Source of the DNA: Alloiococcus sp035301245
Lineage (GTDB): Bacteria > Bacillota > Bacilli > Lactobacillales > Carnobacteriaceae_A
Reading direction: 5' to 3'
Assembly: GCA_035301245.1 (NCBI GenBank)
Contig: DATGUS010000072.1
Coordinates: 62,001-126,000, forward strand
Length of the DNA: 64,000 bases
Part shown: piece after piece, positions 43,503 to 52,904 of the stretch
Layout of the letters: each line of letters opens with the position of its first letter
Position numbering within the stretch: position 1 is the stretch's first letter
Translations under genes and position numbers: made by a program
Notes under the pieces: model-generated
What the model was told of the DNA's origin: nothing
Database searches by the model: none
Seen by the model: the letters and a program-made list of their open reading frames with translations, nothing else

Positions 43503-44426
43503 TTAATTATTACGGAAGTTTTGGCCGGTAATTTCTATTTCATTCGCTAAATATTTAATTCGTTCCATAATTCTAGCAGCCTTTACGGGTTCATTGCCAC
43601 TCGCATGAGTGAGGTGTTCTTCCTCCAATTGTTTCATAGACATATTGGATGTGAAAAACGTAGATAGATTATGTTGCATACGGTGTTGCAAAATAACACC
43701 TAACACATCATCTCTTAACCAGGCTGTCATAGACTCTGCTCCGATATCATCAATAATTAAAATTTCTGTTTCTTTAAAGACATTCATCTTATCCATTACC
43801 GTATTATCTTGAATTGCAGCTTTTATCTCTACAGTAAACGTAGGAAGATGTACAAGGGTTACTTCATACCCAGCTTCGGACATCTTTTTAGCTAGTGCAC
43901 CAAGTAAATATGTTTTACCTACGCCAAATGAACCTTGGATATATAAGCCTTTATGATACTCATTAGGCCTTTTTTCGTACTGATCGATAAAATCTATTGT
44001 TGCTTTTATGGCTTCAGCTTTCTCCGTTGTATAAATCAAGTCATCAAAGTTTGCTTCTTCAACCTCTTTTGAAATATAAAAAGATTTCATACGATTTTTG
44101 GCTTCTAATGTCTTTTGACGTCTGATTTCGGATTCAGTTGGTACATACTCCACATGAATACGTTTGTTAAATAAAACTAGTTGGGGGTAATGACCTTTCA
44201 CAACCGCTTCTTCATCGTCATAACTTTTCGCTTTTTCATTCACGAATTCATAGAGTTTTCCTGCACTTTTCATAATCGCTTCTTTATTTAATTCATCTTG
44301 ATGTTTTTGTAAAAAAGCTCGCACATCCGGATCATTAAAGACAACTTCTTTAAGAATCGTATGGTATTGCTTCGTCAAATTTCCTTGATCCATAAGACTA
44401 TTAATATGATCTTTTAAACTATCCAT
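43503..44426 (-). CDS. dnaI: Primosomal protein DnaI (helicase loader)
   Basis: AAA+ ATPase that loads the replicative helicase with DnaB/DnaD in Firmicutes. The 307-residue protein has an N-terminal helicase-binding region and an AAA+ domain with Walker A YIQGSFGVGKTYLLGAL near residue 165, Walker B ILIIDDIGAES, and sensor I TFFTSNMS. It overlaps dnaB by one base. The order nrdR-dnaB-dnaI matches Bacillus. Confidence 0.96.
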   Translation of the reverse strand: MDSLKDHINSLMDQGNLTKQYHTILKEVVFNDPDVRAFLQKHQDELNKEAIMKSAGKLYEFVNEKAKSYDDEEAVVKGHYPQLVLFNKRIHVEYVPTESEIRRQKTLEAKNRMKSFYISKEVEEANFDDLIYTTEKAEAIKATIDFIDQYEKRPNEYHKGLYIQGSFGVGKTYLLGALAKKMSEAGYEVTLVHLPTFTVEIKAAIQDNTVMDKMNVFKETEILIIDDIGAESMTAWLRDDVLGVILQHRMQHNLSTFFTSNMSMKQLEEEHLTHASGNEPVKAARIMERIKYLANEIEITGQNFRNN

Positions 44427-45796
44427 TACGATTCTCCTTCTCTATTCATTAGGTGTTTCAAACGTTCACGCAATTCTTTTTCTTCTTGTGGATCCATAGC
44501 GTCTGATTCTTTTGGTTTTTTATCCATCCAATCAGGTTTTGTTTCGAATTTTTGCTTTCCGCCATACGAACGATAACTTTTCTGATTTGATTGTTTTTTC
44601 GATTTCATTTTATTATGGCTAAATTTTTCGATTAATTGGATCGCATCTTCAGCACATGTCACATGATTTTGGGCCCAGTTGTCAGCTATTTTCAATGTAT
44701 AATTCTTATTTAAGTCCGTATTTTGGCGAATCACTAAGATATAGTGAATTAAAATATTAATAACTTCAGTAGGAAACTTGGCGTAATCCATTAATTCCTT
44801 GAGTAACCATTTTTCACTACTAGAAACAATGCCGTTTTTTTGATTTTTAATCGATTGAACATAGTCATACGGTGACATAGTTTTGGCAATTTGAATCACC
44901 TTATCCGTCTGGTTTCCAGTTATTAGTTGTTCTTTTTGAGTGTTTGATGTTTCTTTTTTATCTCTTAGATACTCAGTAGATAGTTGATTCTTTTTACCCA
45001 ATCGATGAACAGTTCGATTTAGCACTTTTTCTAAATCTTGAATATTAACTTCCCCAGTCTGAAGATCAGCTGCTTCAATAACTATATCCTTCATTTCTAA
45101 CTCATTAAATCCATAAGTCAAATGGTAAACACGAATTAATTCTTTCATATCATTAGTCAAAAAGTTTTGTGAAACGAGTTGTCTACTAATAGATTGCTTA
45201 AACAAATCCCAATCAAAAACTTCCATACCAGTTGACCCCAACTGGAAAGTCGATTTTTTCTTAGATGTTTCGAAACTATTCAGTGTTTCCATTTTTGAAT
45301 AATCCACTTGATAAACATCTAAAAAAGACTTAGTAATGTTTCGATACTGTCGGTTAATATTATCAGTTGAAAGTAACTGACTTTTATATTCTTCAAATAA
45401 TTGTTCTCCTAATGTATCTTTTAAAAGTACACATAACATTGGTTCAGAAAAAAATGTGCTTGCTGAAAGTGGTGGATGCACGATGTAAAGATATTGATGA
45501 TCATCTTTTTGGTAGACACTTAATAAGCCTAATGCTTCTAAACGAATACGAGCTTCATAAAAATCTTTAAGGCCTATATTGACTTCAGCCAATAGTCGAG
45601 ATTGTAAAATATCAACTAAATGGTGACGGTTGTAGGTCATATAGCTTTTTAGTGTATGATAAAGAGAAAAAGCTCTCTCCTTAATTAAAGGTTTATACAA
45701 AACAGAAAGAATATGCATATCAGCATCAGAAATTATATTACTCGATTGAATGCTTATGTTGTCCTTTGGTTGTAATATTTGCCAAGGATAACTCAC
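44426..45796 (-). CDS. dnaB: Replication initiation protein DnaB (DnaD/DnaB family)
   Basis: A 456-residue primosome component of the Firmicute DnaB type (not the helicase), which helps load helicase at oriC. The N-terminal DDBH1-like region (SDADMHILSVLYKPLIKERAFSLYHTL) and the C-terminal DnaD-like domain (ISPYDYVQSIKNQ..VSSSEKWLLKELMD and later YTLKIADNWAQNHVTCAEDAIQ) are recognisable. A charged basic then acidic C-terminal tail follows. It sits directly between nrdR and dnaI. Confidence 0.92.
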   Translation of the reverse strand: MSYPWQILQPKDNISIQSSNIISDADMHILSVLYKPLIKERAFSLYHTLKSYMTYNRHHLVDILQSRLLAEVNIGLKDFYEARIRLEALGLLSVYQKDDHQYLYIVHPPLSASTFFSEPMLCVLLKDTLGEQLFEEYKSQLLSTDNINRQYRNITKSFLDVYQVDYSKMETLNSFETSKKKSTFQLGSTGMEVFDWDLFKQSISRQLVSQNFLTNDMKELIRVYHLTYGFNELEMKDIVIEAADLQTGEVNIQDLEKVLNRTVHRLGKKNQLSTEYLRDKKETSNTQKEQLITGNQTDKVIQIAKTMSPYDYVQSIKNQKNGIVSSSEKWLLKELMDYAKFPTEVINILIHYILVIRQNTDLNKNYTLKIADNWAQNHVTCAEDAIQLIEKFSHNKMKSKKQSNQKSYRSYGGKQKFETKPDWMDKKPKESDAMDPQEEKELRERLKHLMNREGES

Positions 45797-45808
45797 ATGA
45801 TCTCTCCT

Positions 45809-46270
45809 CTACTTGCTTTTCTTTTCTTCAAGAGCTTTCATCTCTTTCATAAATACTTCGATATCTTTAAATTCACGGTAGACACTCGCAAAACGAATAT
45901 AGGCAACATCATCGACGTCAACCAGTTCATCCATTACATATTTACCAACTTCTGTTGAATCAATTTCACTTAAACTATTATCTCTAATACGTCTTTCGAC
46001 GTTGTTGACGATATTTTCTTGTTCTTCAGCAGAAATCGGTCTCTTTTCACACGCTCTGCGCACACCACGAAGTAATTTCTCGCGGCTAAATTCTTCTCGA
46101 TTCCCATTCTTTTTAATGACTAGAATCGGAGATTGTTCAATTCGTTCAAAGGTTGTAAAGCGATACCCGCATTTTTCGCATTCTCTTCTTCTTCGGATAG
46201 CTTTCCCATCATCTGCGGGACGGCTATCAACTACCTTCGTACCATTATGTTTACATCGTTGACAAAGCAC
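45809..46270 (-). CDS. nrdR: Transcriptional repressor NrdR
   Basis: Zinc-finger/ATP-cone repressor of ribonucleotide reductase genes. The N-terminal ribbon LCQRCKHNGTKVVDSRPADDGKAIRRRRECEKCGYRFTTFER is diagnostic, followed by the ATP-cone (ILVIKKNGNREEFSREKLLRG). I place the start at GTG 46270, giving M-L-C-Q, because AAGG lies nine bases upstream. The ATG at 46279 abuts the AAGG with no spacing. The product is 153 residues, the usual size. No NrdR box is seen in the window. Confidence 0.95.
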   Translation of the reverse strand: MLCQRCKHNGTKVVDSRPADDGKAIRRRRECEKCGYRFTTFERIEQSPILVIKKNGNREEFSREKLLRGVRRACEKRPISAEEQENIVNNVERRIRDNSLSEIDSTEVGKYVMDELVDVDDVAYIRFASVYREFKDIEVFMKEMKALEEKKSK

Positions 46271-46324
46271 TGAAACCATCCTTTTCTAAATCGTTTTATT
46301 CATTATTATAACATAACATAATCG

Positions 46325-46924
46325 TTATTGATAAGCATGCTGTCCATACCATTGCTTCACTTGTTCGGTTGTTTCTTCAAGTGAGCCATTATTATTAATC
46401 ACATAATCTGCTTTTATGGCTTTTTGATCTAAAGACATTTGAGTTTCAATTTTACGTCGTGCTTCTTTTTCTTCAATCTCATCGCGATTCATCAAACGTT
46501 CAAGTTGTGTTTCTTCAGAAACATACACTACCATCACGCTATCCAATTCCTTTTCAAAATTGATTTCATATAACAACGGAATATCCAGCACAATCAACGG
46601 ATGACCGTCCCGCTTTAATTCATCTGTTAAGTATGAAATACGGTTTAAAATTAACGGATGAAGGATTCCATTTAATTGCTCTCTTTTTTTTTGATCTTGA
46701 AAAATAATTGAACCTAAAGTTTTTCGGTCTAACTGACCATTTTGATCAATGATGTTTTGTCCAAAAGCATCTTTTATCAGCTCTAAGCCTTTGGTACCTG
46801 GTAATACGACCTCGCGAGCAATTTGATCGGTATCGATTATCGGTACGTCCAACTGTTTAAATATTTGGCTAACGGTAGATTTCCCAGAAGCAATGCCTCC
46901 AGTTAATCCTAATACATAGGTCAT
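46325..46924 (-). CDS. coaE: Dephospho-CoA kinase
   Basis: Last enzyme of coenzyme A synthesis, phosphorylating the ribose 3' hydroxyl. The 199-residue protein has the P-loop LGLTGGIASGKSTVSQ, the DTDQIAREVV motif, LVLDIPLLYE and the lid region RLMNRDEIEEKEARRKI. The ATG at 46924 has AGGAGG six bases upstream; the longer frame overlaps mutM. It lies 10 bases after mutM. Confidence 0.96.
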   Translation of the reverse strand: MTYVLGLTGGIASGKSTVSQIFKQLDVPIIDTDQIAREVVLPGTKGLELIKDAFGQNIIDQNGQLDRKTLGSIIFQDQKKREQLNGILHPLILNRISYLTDELKRDGHPLIVLDIPLLYEINFEKELDSVMVVYVSEETQLERLMNRDEIEEKEARRKIETQMSLDQKAIKADYVINNNGSLEETTEQVKQWYGQHAYQ

Positions 46925-46934
46925 TTTAATCCTC

Positions 46935-47756
46935 CTATTTTTGACAATGCGGACAGTAGTGAGTCCCTCTACCATTGAGTTGAATCTTTTCTATCATAGT
47001 TTTACACCTTGAACAAGATTCATTTTTTTTACCGTATACTTTATGATAATCTTGGTAGGTTCCATCTTCGCCGAGCATATTATGATAAGTTCTAATCGTC
47101 GAACCGCCATACTTAATGGCTTCTTGCATAATATTGATAATTGATTGTCTTAAAACTTCGATTTCAAAAGTTGATAATGTCTTTCCTGGTCGAGTTGGGT
47201 GAATACCGGCATCAAACAAGATTTCATCAGCATAAATATTACCAATACCAGCAACTAACGTCTGATCGAGCAAGATTGTTTTAATTGCTTTAGTTTTATT
47301 CATTAAAAACTGTTTCATATCATTAGTAAATAGTTGGCCTTCAATTGGTTCAGGTCCTAACTTGATGATTGATTTCGTTTGGTACTCTTCACCGATTGGA
47401 ACGAGCTGCATTCTACCAAACTTTCTCACATCGTTATATCTTAATTCCATTTGATCATTAAATCTAAAGATAACATGCGTATGTTTATCAAGTCGTTCTT
47501 CTTTTGATTTTAAGAAATACTTACCTTCCATTCTTAAATGAGAAATTAAGACGTCTTTATCTAAATAAATCAGTAAAAATTTACCACGTCTTTTTATTTG
47601 TTGAATAGTCTGATTGACTAGTTTCATTTTAAATTCATCGATTGATTTTGATTGGATAATTTTTGGCCATCTTACCTCAATAGCTTGGATTGTTTTTCCG
47701 ATTATTGTTTGATCCAAACCTTGACGCACCGATTCTACTTCTGGTAACTCAGGCAT
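46935..47756 (-). CDS. mutM: Formamidopyrimidine-DNA glycosylase MutM
   Basis: Base-excision repair glycosylase/AP lyase removing 8-oxoguanine and FaPy. The N terminus PELPEVESVRQGL has the catalytic Pro and Glu. The LLDQTLVAGIGNIYADEILF helix-two-turn-helix and the C-terminal zinc finger (CSRC ... CPHC) are complete. Length of 273 is normal. It is the first gene of a run mutM-coaE-nrdR-dnaB-dnaI with a palindrome upstream. Confidence 0.97.
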   Translation of the reverse strand: MPELPEVESVRQGLDQTIIGKTIQAIEVRWPKIIQSKSIDEFKMKLVNQTIQQIKRRGKFLLIYLDKDVLISHLRMEGKYFLKSKEERLDKHTHVIFRFNDQMELRYNDVRKFGRMQLVPIGEEYQTKSIIKLGPEPIEGQLFTNDMKQFLMNKTKAIKTILLDQTLVAGIGNIYADEILFDAGIHPTRPGKTLSTFEIEVLRQSIINIMQEAIKYGGSTIRTYHNMLGEDGTYQDYHKVYGKKNESCSRCKTMIEKIQLNGRGTHYCPHCQK

Positions 47757-47808
47757 GGTAACACTCCTTATAGACTATAAAAATTGCATATATTCTCTAT
47801 TAAAGTTT

Positions 47809-47827
47809 ATCACATGTGACATGTGAT
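47809..47827. promoter_or_regulatory. Perfect 19-nt palindrome upstream of mutM
   Basis: ATCACATGT, one central base, ACATGTGAT: a perfect dyad of 9-bp half sites, 53 bases before the mutM start. There is no T run or loop, so it looks like a protein operator rather than a terminator. The regulator is unknown to me; it does not match NrdR, LexA or CtsR boxes. Confidence 0.5.
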
Positions 47828-47862
47828 TGTTATAATTTCTATTTAGTTAATCTTTCGAAAAC

Positions 47863-47895
47863 AAAAGAACCTGTACAGACTGCACAAGTTCTTTC
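47863..47895 (-). terminator. Terminator after polA
   Basis: On the minus strand AAAGAAC.TGTGCA and TGTACA.GTTCTTT form an imperfect 13-bp stem followed by TTGTTTTC, just after the polA stop. It separates polA from mutM. Confidence 0.75.
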
Positions 47896-47926
47896 TTACA
47901 TTCAAAAGCTTACTTTATTTTGTTTA

Positions 47927-50587
47927 TTATTTTGCATCATACCATGTGTCGCCTGAACTGCTGTCCACTTTAAGTGGTACTTTGAGTTCAACGGCACTTT
48001 CCATTACTTCACTAACTAATTTTTCTAACTTCGGTAATTCTTCTTCCGGTGCCTCAAAGATCAACTCATCATGAACTTGAAGAAGCATAGTTGCTTGTAG
48101 ACCCTCTTCTTTAATGCGTTTGTCCATCTGAATCATTGCCACTTTAATAATATCAGCTGCACTACCTTGAATAGGTGTGTTCATTGCCGTTCTTTCAGCA
48201 AATGAGCGCAAGTTAAAGTTTCTAGAATTAATATCTGGTAAGTAGCGTCTTCTATGGAATAAAGTTTCGACATAGCCCTTATCCTTCGCTTCACGAATCG
48301 CTTCATCGATAAATTCTTTGACACCTGGAAAACGATCGAAATAGGTATCAATGTATTCTTTTGCTTCTTTACGAGAAATATCTAAGTTTTTAGATAAACC
48401 GTAGTCACTAATTCCATATACAATACCAAAGTTCACAGCTTTTGCATCACGACGCATGTTCCCTGTCACTTCATCTGGATGATTTAAGCCAAAGACTTTC
48501 AGTGCCGTAGTCGTATGCACGTCTTCATCATTGAGATACGTTTCAATTAAGGCATCATCTTCTGACATATGAGCAAGCACCCGGAGTTCGATTTGTGAAT
48601 AATCGGCTGCAAAGATCTTCCAATTTTTCTTTCTTGGCACAAAAGCTTGTCTAATCTTACGTCCTTCTTCCGTACGAATCGGAATATTCTGCAAATTAGG
48701 ATTAACCGAACTTAAGCGACCTGTTCTCGCAACAGTTTGTAAGTACCTTGTATGCACTTTATCTGTCTCTTTTTCCACAACTTTCATTAAGCCTTCTACA
48801 TACGTGGACTGAATCTTAGCTACCATACGATAATCTAGAATGTATTCCACAATCGGTGCTTGACTACGTAATTTTTCTAGAACATCTTGAGCTGTCGAGT
48901 AACCTGTCTTCGTACGTTTGATGACTGGGTATCCCATCTTTTCAAATAAAATATGTCCTAATTGTTTTGGTGAATTGATATTAAATTCTTCACCAGCTTC
49001 TTCAAATATTTTCTCCTCAATCACATTTAAATGCACAGAAAATTCTTTTTTCATATTTTCTAAACGATCAAGATCCAACTTAATCCCTTGAATTTCCATA
49101 TCACTTAACACTTTAGCTAATGGCAACTCAATATCATAGAACAACTCATCTTGTTCATTATCATGTAAATCTTTAGCAAGTTGATCAGATAGTTTAAAAA
49201 TCGCTTTAACTTTCGAAGCAACATGAGTGTGGAACTCTTCTTCGTCTTCAGGTACTTTGATTTTCTTGCCTTTACCATAAACAATAATATCAGATAATAC
49301 ACCGTTATAATGGTGTTTTTCTGCGACATCTGAAACATTACCGCCACTCGAATCTTCAGCAGTAAGCAAGTATGAAGCAAGCATCACATCAAAAGCAACC
49401 TGTGAAAATTCAATGCCTTTTGTATATAATGCGCCTAAAGTTGCCTTTGCATCATAAGTTCTAAAGCTGACTTCTTCATCTTCAAGCCACTGTTTAAATA
49501 ATTCGGATTCAAAAGCTACATCCGGCGTTGCGACATAAATCGCTTGATCATCCCCCCATGCAACCGAAAGGATGTTAGCATTTAAATAGTCTTCTTCAAA
49601 AAACTCTAAATACAGAGCCGCATCTTTTGGTAACATGTCTTCAGTAATTTCAGTGACAAAGTCGTAATCCACATCTTGTTTTAAATCTTGGCCTTCAAAA
49701 GCACCATCAATATTCAATTTTTCTAAGTGACTATTGAAGTCCATTTCTTTATAAAACTCAATTAATTTCTCAAGATCTTTACCTTCGTATTTTAAGTCAT
49801 TAATATGAATATCTATCGGTGCATCAACATCAATGGTTGCTAATTTTTTACTTAAAAAGGCAATATCTTTTTCATCAATTAAATACTCTTTACGCTTCGA
49901 CTTTTTCATTTCATCAATGCGTTCATAAAGCTCCTCAACTGAGTGATACTCTTTCAGTAATTTAATGGCCGTCTTGTCACCAATGCGAGTCACTCCTGGA
50001 ATATTATCCGAGCTATCTCCTGACAAACCTTTCAAATCAATGATCTGCATTGGTGTAATGCCCATTTCTTCGATAATAGTTTTTTTAGTGTAGTCTTTAA
50101 TATCGGAGACACCTTTTTTAGTTAAACTAACCCGAACATGATCAGTGGCTAACTGCATTAAGTCACGGTCTCCAGTTAAGATGACTACTTCAAAATCTTC
50201 GTCTTCATTAATTTGACGAGATAATGTACCAATGATGTCATCCGCTTCATATTGATCAAGTTGATAGGTTTTAATACCAAACCCTCTAATTAAGTCTTTT
50301 AAATAAGGCATCTGTTCAGCAAATTCACTTGGCATGCTGTCACGTCCGCCTTTATAATCTTCAAAATACTCATGTCTAAATGTTGTCTTCCCTGCATCAA
50401 ACGCCACTAAAGCATGAGTTGGTTGTTCTTTATCTATAATACTTTCTAACATATTATGAAAACCGTATAGCGCATTTGTATGCAAGCCATTTCTGTTCTT
50501 CATTCTTTCTAATTGACTATGCAAGCCATAAAACGCCCTAAACGCGACACTGTGTCCATCAATTAATAATATTTTTTCTCTAGACAT
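47927..50587 (-). CDS. polA: DNA polymerase I
   Basis: Repair and Okazaki-fragment polymerase of 886 residues. It has an N-terminal 5'-3' exonuclease domain (LLIDGHSVAFRAFYG; GLSGDSSDNIPGV), a middle exonuclease-like domain, and the polymerase domain with DYSQIELRVLAHMSED (motif A), RRDAKAVNFGIVYGIS (motif B) and LLQVHDELIFEAP (motif C). In the middle domain the expected DxE of Exo I reads LYLEFFEED, so proofreading is probably absent, as in Bacillus Pol I. A possible extended -10 lies just upstream. Confidence 0.97.
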   Translation of the reverse strand: MSREKILLIDGHSVAFRAFYGLHSQLERMKNRNGLHTNALYGFHNMLESIIDKEQPTHALVAFDAGKTTFRHEYFEDYKGGRDSMPSEFAEQMPYLKDLIRGFGIKTYQLDQYEADDIIGTLSRQINEDEDFEVVILTGDRDLMQLATDHVRVSLTKKGVSDIKDYTKKTIIEEMGITPMQIIDLKGLSGDSSDNIPGVTRIGDKTAIKLLKEYHSVEELYERIDEMKKSKRKEYLIDEKDIAFLSKKLATIDVDAPIDIHINDLKYEGKDLEKLIEFYKEMDFNSHLEKLNIDGAFEGQDLKQDVDYDFVTEITEDMLPKDAALYLEFFEEDYLNANILSVAWGDDQAIYVATPDVAFESELFKQWLEDEEVSFRTYDAKATLGALYTKGIEFSQVAFDVMLASYLLTAEDSSGGNVSDVAEKHHYNGVLSDIIVYGKGKKIKVPEDEEEFHTHVASKVKAIFKLSDQLAKDLHDNEQDELFYDIELPLAKVLSDMEIQGIKLDLDRLENMKKEFSVHLNVIEEKIFEEAGEEFNINSPKQLGHILFEKMGYPVIKRTKTGYSTAQDVLEKLRSQAPIVEYILDYRMVAKIQSTYVEGLMKVVEKETDKVHTRYLQTVARTGRLSSVNPNLQNIPIRTEEGRKIRQAFVPRKKNWKIFAADYSQIELRVLAHMSEDDALIETYLNDEDVHTTTALKVFGLNHPDEVTGNMRRDAKAVNFGIVYGISDYGLSKNLDISRKEAKEYIDTYFDRFPGVKEFIDEAIREAKDKGYVETLFHRRRYLPDINSRNFNLRSFAERTAMNTPIQGSAADIIKVAMIQMDKRIKEEGLQATMLLQVHDELIFEAPEEELPKLEKLVSEVMESAVELKVPLKVDSSSGDTWYDAK

Positions 50588-50717
50588 ATAGAGTCTCCTT
50601 CTTATTCAAATCCTCATACAATCTATTTCATTTTATCAAATTACTAAAGTGAATGAAAATGTAAGTTCTCTAAAGACAGTTTTTATCAACAATTCTACAA
50701 ATATAAAATTAAAACTC

Positions 50718-50855
50718 TTAAGTTACTACCCCCAGGGGTTTGATGTTACACAGTAATAATCTGTCCTTTTTGCTGGATTTCGTACATTTGTGAGTAGCTG
50801 CGCCTTCTTCAATCAATTGATTATAAACTCCATGTTCAACAATGGTACTTTGACT
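50718..50855 (-). pseudogene. Possible remnant of an ABC ATPase C terminus
   Basis: Within the 400-base gap between polA and murC, the minus strand translates as SQSTIVEHGVYNQLIEEGAAT followed by unrelated residues and a stop. This resembles the ending of ABC exporter ATPases (IVExGxHxELLxxGG). An in-frame stop lies just upstream and no start or ribosome site is present. It may be a decayed transporter gene; chance resemblance is possible. The rest of the gap shows the murC terminator and AT-rich DNA. Confidence 0.35.
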
Positions 50856-50935
50856 AAAATTCAAATATTAAAATTACCTCATTTATTGACACTGGTTCAA
50901 TTTTTAAAAAACATATTGCTTAGACTTTCTTATAG

Positions 50936-50964
50936 ATAGAAAAAGCAGGACTAAGCCTGCTTTT
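50936..50964 (-). terminator. Terminator after murC
   Basis: The 9-bp stem AAAAGCAGG/CCTGCTTTT (50941-50949, 50956-50964) is followed on the minus strand by TTTTTC, 24 bases after the murC stop. Confidence 0.85.
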
Positions 50965-50987
50965 AAATACTGATTTAATATTAAATT

Positions 50988-52319
50988 TTATGAATGTGAT
51001 TTTGCTGAATTGCTTAAGAGTGTTTCGTAAGCTTGTTCAAATTTTGTTATATCTCCCGCACCCATAAAGATCACAACATCACCTTTATGCTCTAATAGTG
51101 GAGAAACATCTTCTGCTTGTAAAATGCTCTGACCTTTTTCAGTCTTATCAAGAAGATCGTTTATTGAAATATTGCCTTCTTTTTCTCTTGCTGAGTTAAA
51201 AATATCACACAAATATACATTATCGGCTAAGTCTAATGACTCAGCAAATTCACCTAATAAAGCAACAGTTCTTGTAAATGTGTGTGGTTGGAAAACAGCA
51301 ATAATCTCTCTATTAGGATATTTTTGTCTTGCCGCATCAATAGTTGCTTTTATCTCAGCTGGGTGGTGAGCATAGTCATCAATAATCGTTGTATCTTCAA
51401 CAATCTTTTCAGTAAAGCGACGTTTAACTCCTCCGAATGAAGCTAGTCGTTCTGCTACTAAGTCAACATCTAATTTCTCATAGTGGGCCGTTGCAATGAC
51501 AGCTAACGCATTTTGAATATTATGGTCTCCGAATGTTGGTATCTTAAAGTGAGCATAGAAGTCCCCGCGTACATAGACATCAAATTCGGATCCTTCTGTC
51601 GAACGTTCGATATTCTTAGCTACAAAATCATTCTGGTCACTAAAACCATAATAAACAATTGGCGTGTTTGATTGCATTTGTAGTAATCGCTTATCATCGC
51701 CATTCGCAAAAATAACCTTTTTTACTTGTCCCGCAAATTCTTCAAAAGCTAATTGAACATCTTCTATACTCTTATAATAATCTGGGTGGTCAAAGTCAAT
51801 ATTAGTAATAATCGCATAATCTGGTTTATATGCTAAGAAATGACGTTTGTACTCACATGCTTCCAATACAAAGTATGTCGCATCTTCAACACCATGTCCT
51901 GTCCCATCACCAATTAAGTAACTTGTTTTATCAATACCTGATAAGACGTGAGACATCAAACCTGTTGTACTAGTTTTACCGTGCGAACCAGTAATCGCAA
52001 TACTTGTAAACTGATTACTCAATTCGCCAATAAAATCATGATAGCGTATAACTTTTAGTCCTAATTCATGTGCTTTCTTTATTTCTTCATGATCGTCTCC
52101 AAAAGCATTACCAGCGATTACAGTTAAACCTTCTTTAATATTGTCTTCACTAAATTCGTAAATCGGAATGTTATTATCTTCTAAATTTTTTTGTGTGAAA
52201 AAATATTTTCTCACATCAGAGCCTTGTACTTTAAGACCTTTATCAAATAAGATCAGCGCTAATGAGCTCATGCCTGATCCTTTAATACCTACAAAATGAT
52301 AAATGGTATTTCGATCCAT
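50988..52319 (-). CDS. murC: UDP-MurNAc-alanine ligase MurC
   Basis: Cytosolic ligase adding L-alanine to UDP-MurNAc, the step before MurD. The 443-residue protein has the N-terminal FVGIKGSGMSSLALIL loop, the P-loop AITGSHGKTSTTGLM near residue 110, ACEYKRHFL typical of MurC, DFDHPDYY, and the C-terminal DDYAHHPAEI motif. GGAGG precedes the ATG. It lies downstream of the SftA-N-like gene and ytpR, as murC follows sftA in Bacillus. Confidence 0.97.
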   Translation of the reverse strand: MDRNTIYHFVGIKGSGMSSLALILFDKGLKVQGSDVRKYFFTQKNLEDNNIPIYEFSEDNIKEGLTVIAGNAFGDDHEEIKKAHELGLKVIRYHDFIGELSNQFTSIAITGSHGKTSTTGLMSHVLSGIDKTSYLIGDGTGHGVEDATYFVLEACEYKRHFLAYKPDYAIITNIDFDHPDYYKSIEDVQLAFEEFAGQVKKVIFANGDDKRLLQMQSNTPIVYYGFSDQNDFVAKNIERSTEGSEFDVYVRGDFYAHFKIPTFGDHNIQNALAVIATAHYEKLDVDLVAERLASFGGVKRRFTEKIVEDTTIIDDYAHHPAEIKATIDAARQKYPNREIIAVFQPHTFTRTVALLGEFAESLDLADNVYLCDIFNSAREKEGNISINDLLDKTEKGQSILQAEDVSPLLEHKGDVVIFMGAGDITKFEQAYETLLSNSAKSHS

Positions 52320-52389
52320 GTTTCTTACCTCCGTTTTTCAGTCATAATAATGACAACTGGTATATGATAGCTCAAATATGACTAAAAAT

Positions 52390-52875
52390 CTAGTAATCGG
52401 ACACGTTTTCAGCTTCTGTTTGCCAACTTTTTAAGATCGATGTATTGACGCATTCTTCCGTTAAAATAAAATCATAATGTTTTTGAAGCATTAGGTCTTT
52501 TAATGCCTTATAATTCCACTCAATTTCTTCTTCTGAATCAGAAGGCCCCAGCCCCATTCGCTCACGTTGTTCGTCAGTATAACCAAACATTGGTGAAGGT
52601 ACTTCGGTTACTCGAAATCGTGGTCGATATTTTTGTCGTCTACGAGTTTCAAATAATTGTTGACGCTTAGGTTGAGGTGTGGTTAAGATTTTTTCTGCCT
52701 CATTCCTATAATCTTGTCTTGTTTTGACTCTATCTGGCAATTCTTCATAATGGTTCGTGCTGAAATCTAATGATTTTTTCTCTGGTCGTTTTGATTTCGA
52801 CGGCAGTTCTTTATCAAATGGGTTAAAATCGACTTGTTTACGTCTATGATTAAATGACGGTCCATCATAATACAT
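52390..52875 (-). CDS. Stand-alone SftA N-terminal-like protein
   Basis: A 161-residue soluble, highly charged protein without membrane segments or enzymatic motif. Most of it is low-complexity basic sequence. One block, RPRFRVTEVPSPMFGYTDEQRE, resembles the conserved segment in the N-terminal region of the DNA translocase SftA (YtpS). The gene occupies the place between ytpR and murC where sftA lies in Bacillus, but the FtsK-type motor domain is absent. I infer a reduced SftA relative, possibly acting in division or DNA segregation; function is unknown. Confidence 0.55.
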   Translation of the reverse strand: MYYDGPSFNHRRKQVDFNPFDKELPSKSKRPEKKSLDFSTNHYEELPDRVKTRQDYRNEAEKILTTPQPKRQQLFETRRRQKYRPRFRVTEVPSPMFGYTDEQRERMGLGPSDSEEEIEWNYKALKDLMLQKHYDFILTEECVNTSILKSWQTEAENVSDY

Positions 52876-52904
52876 TTTCTCACCCCTTCAATAATCTTTA
52901 AACT

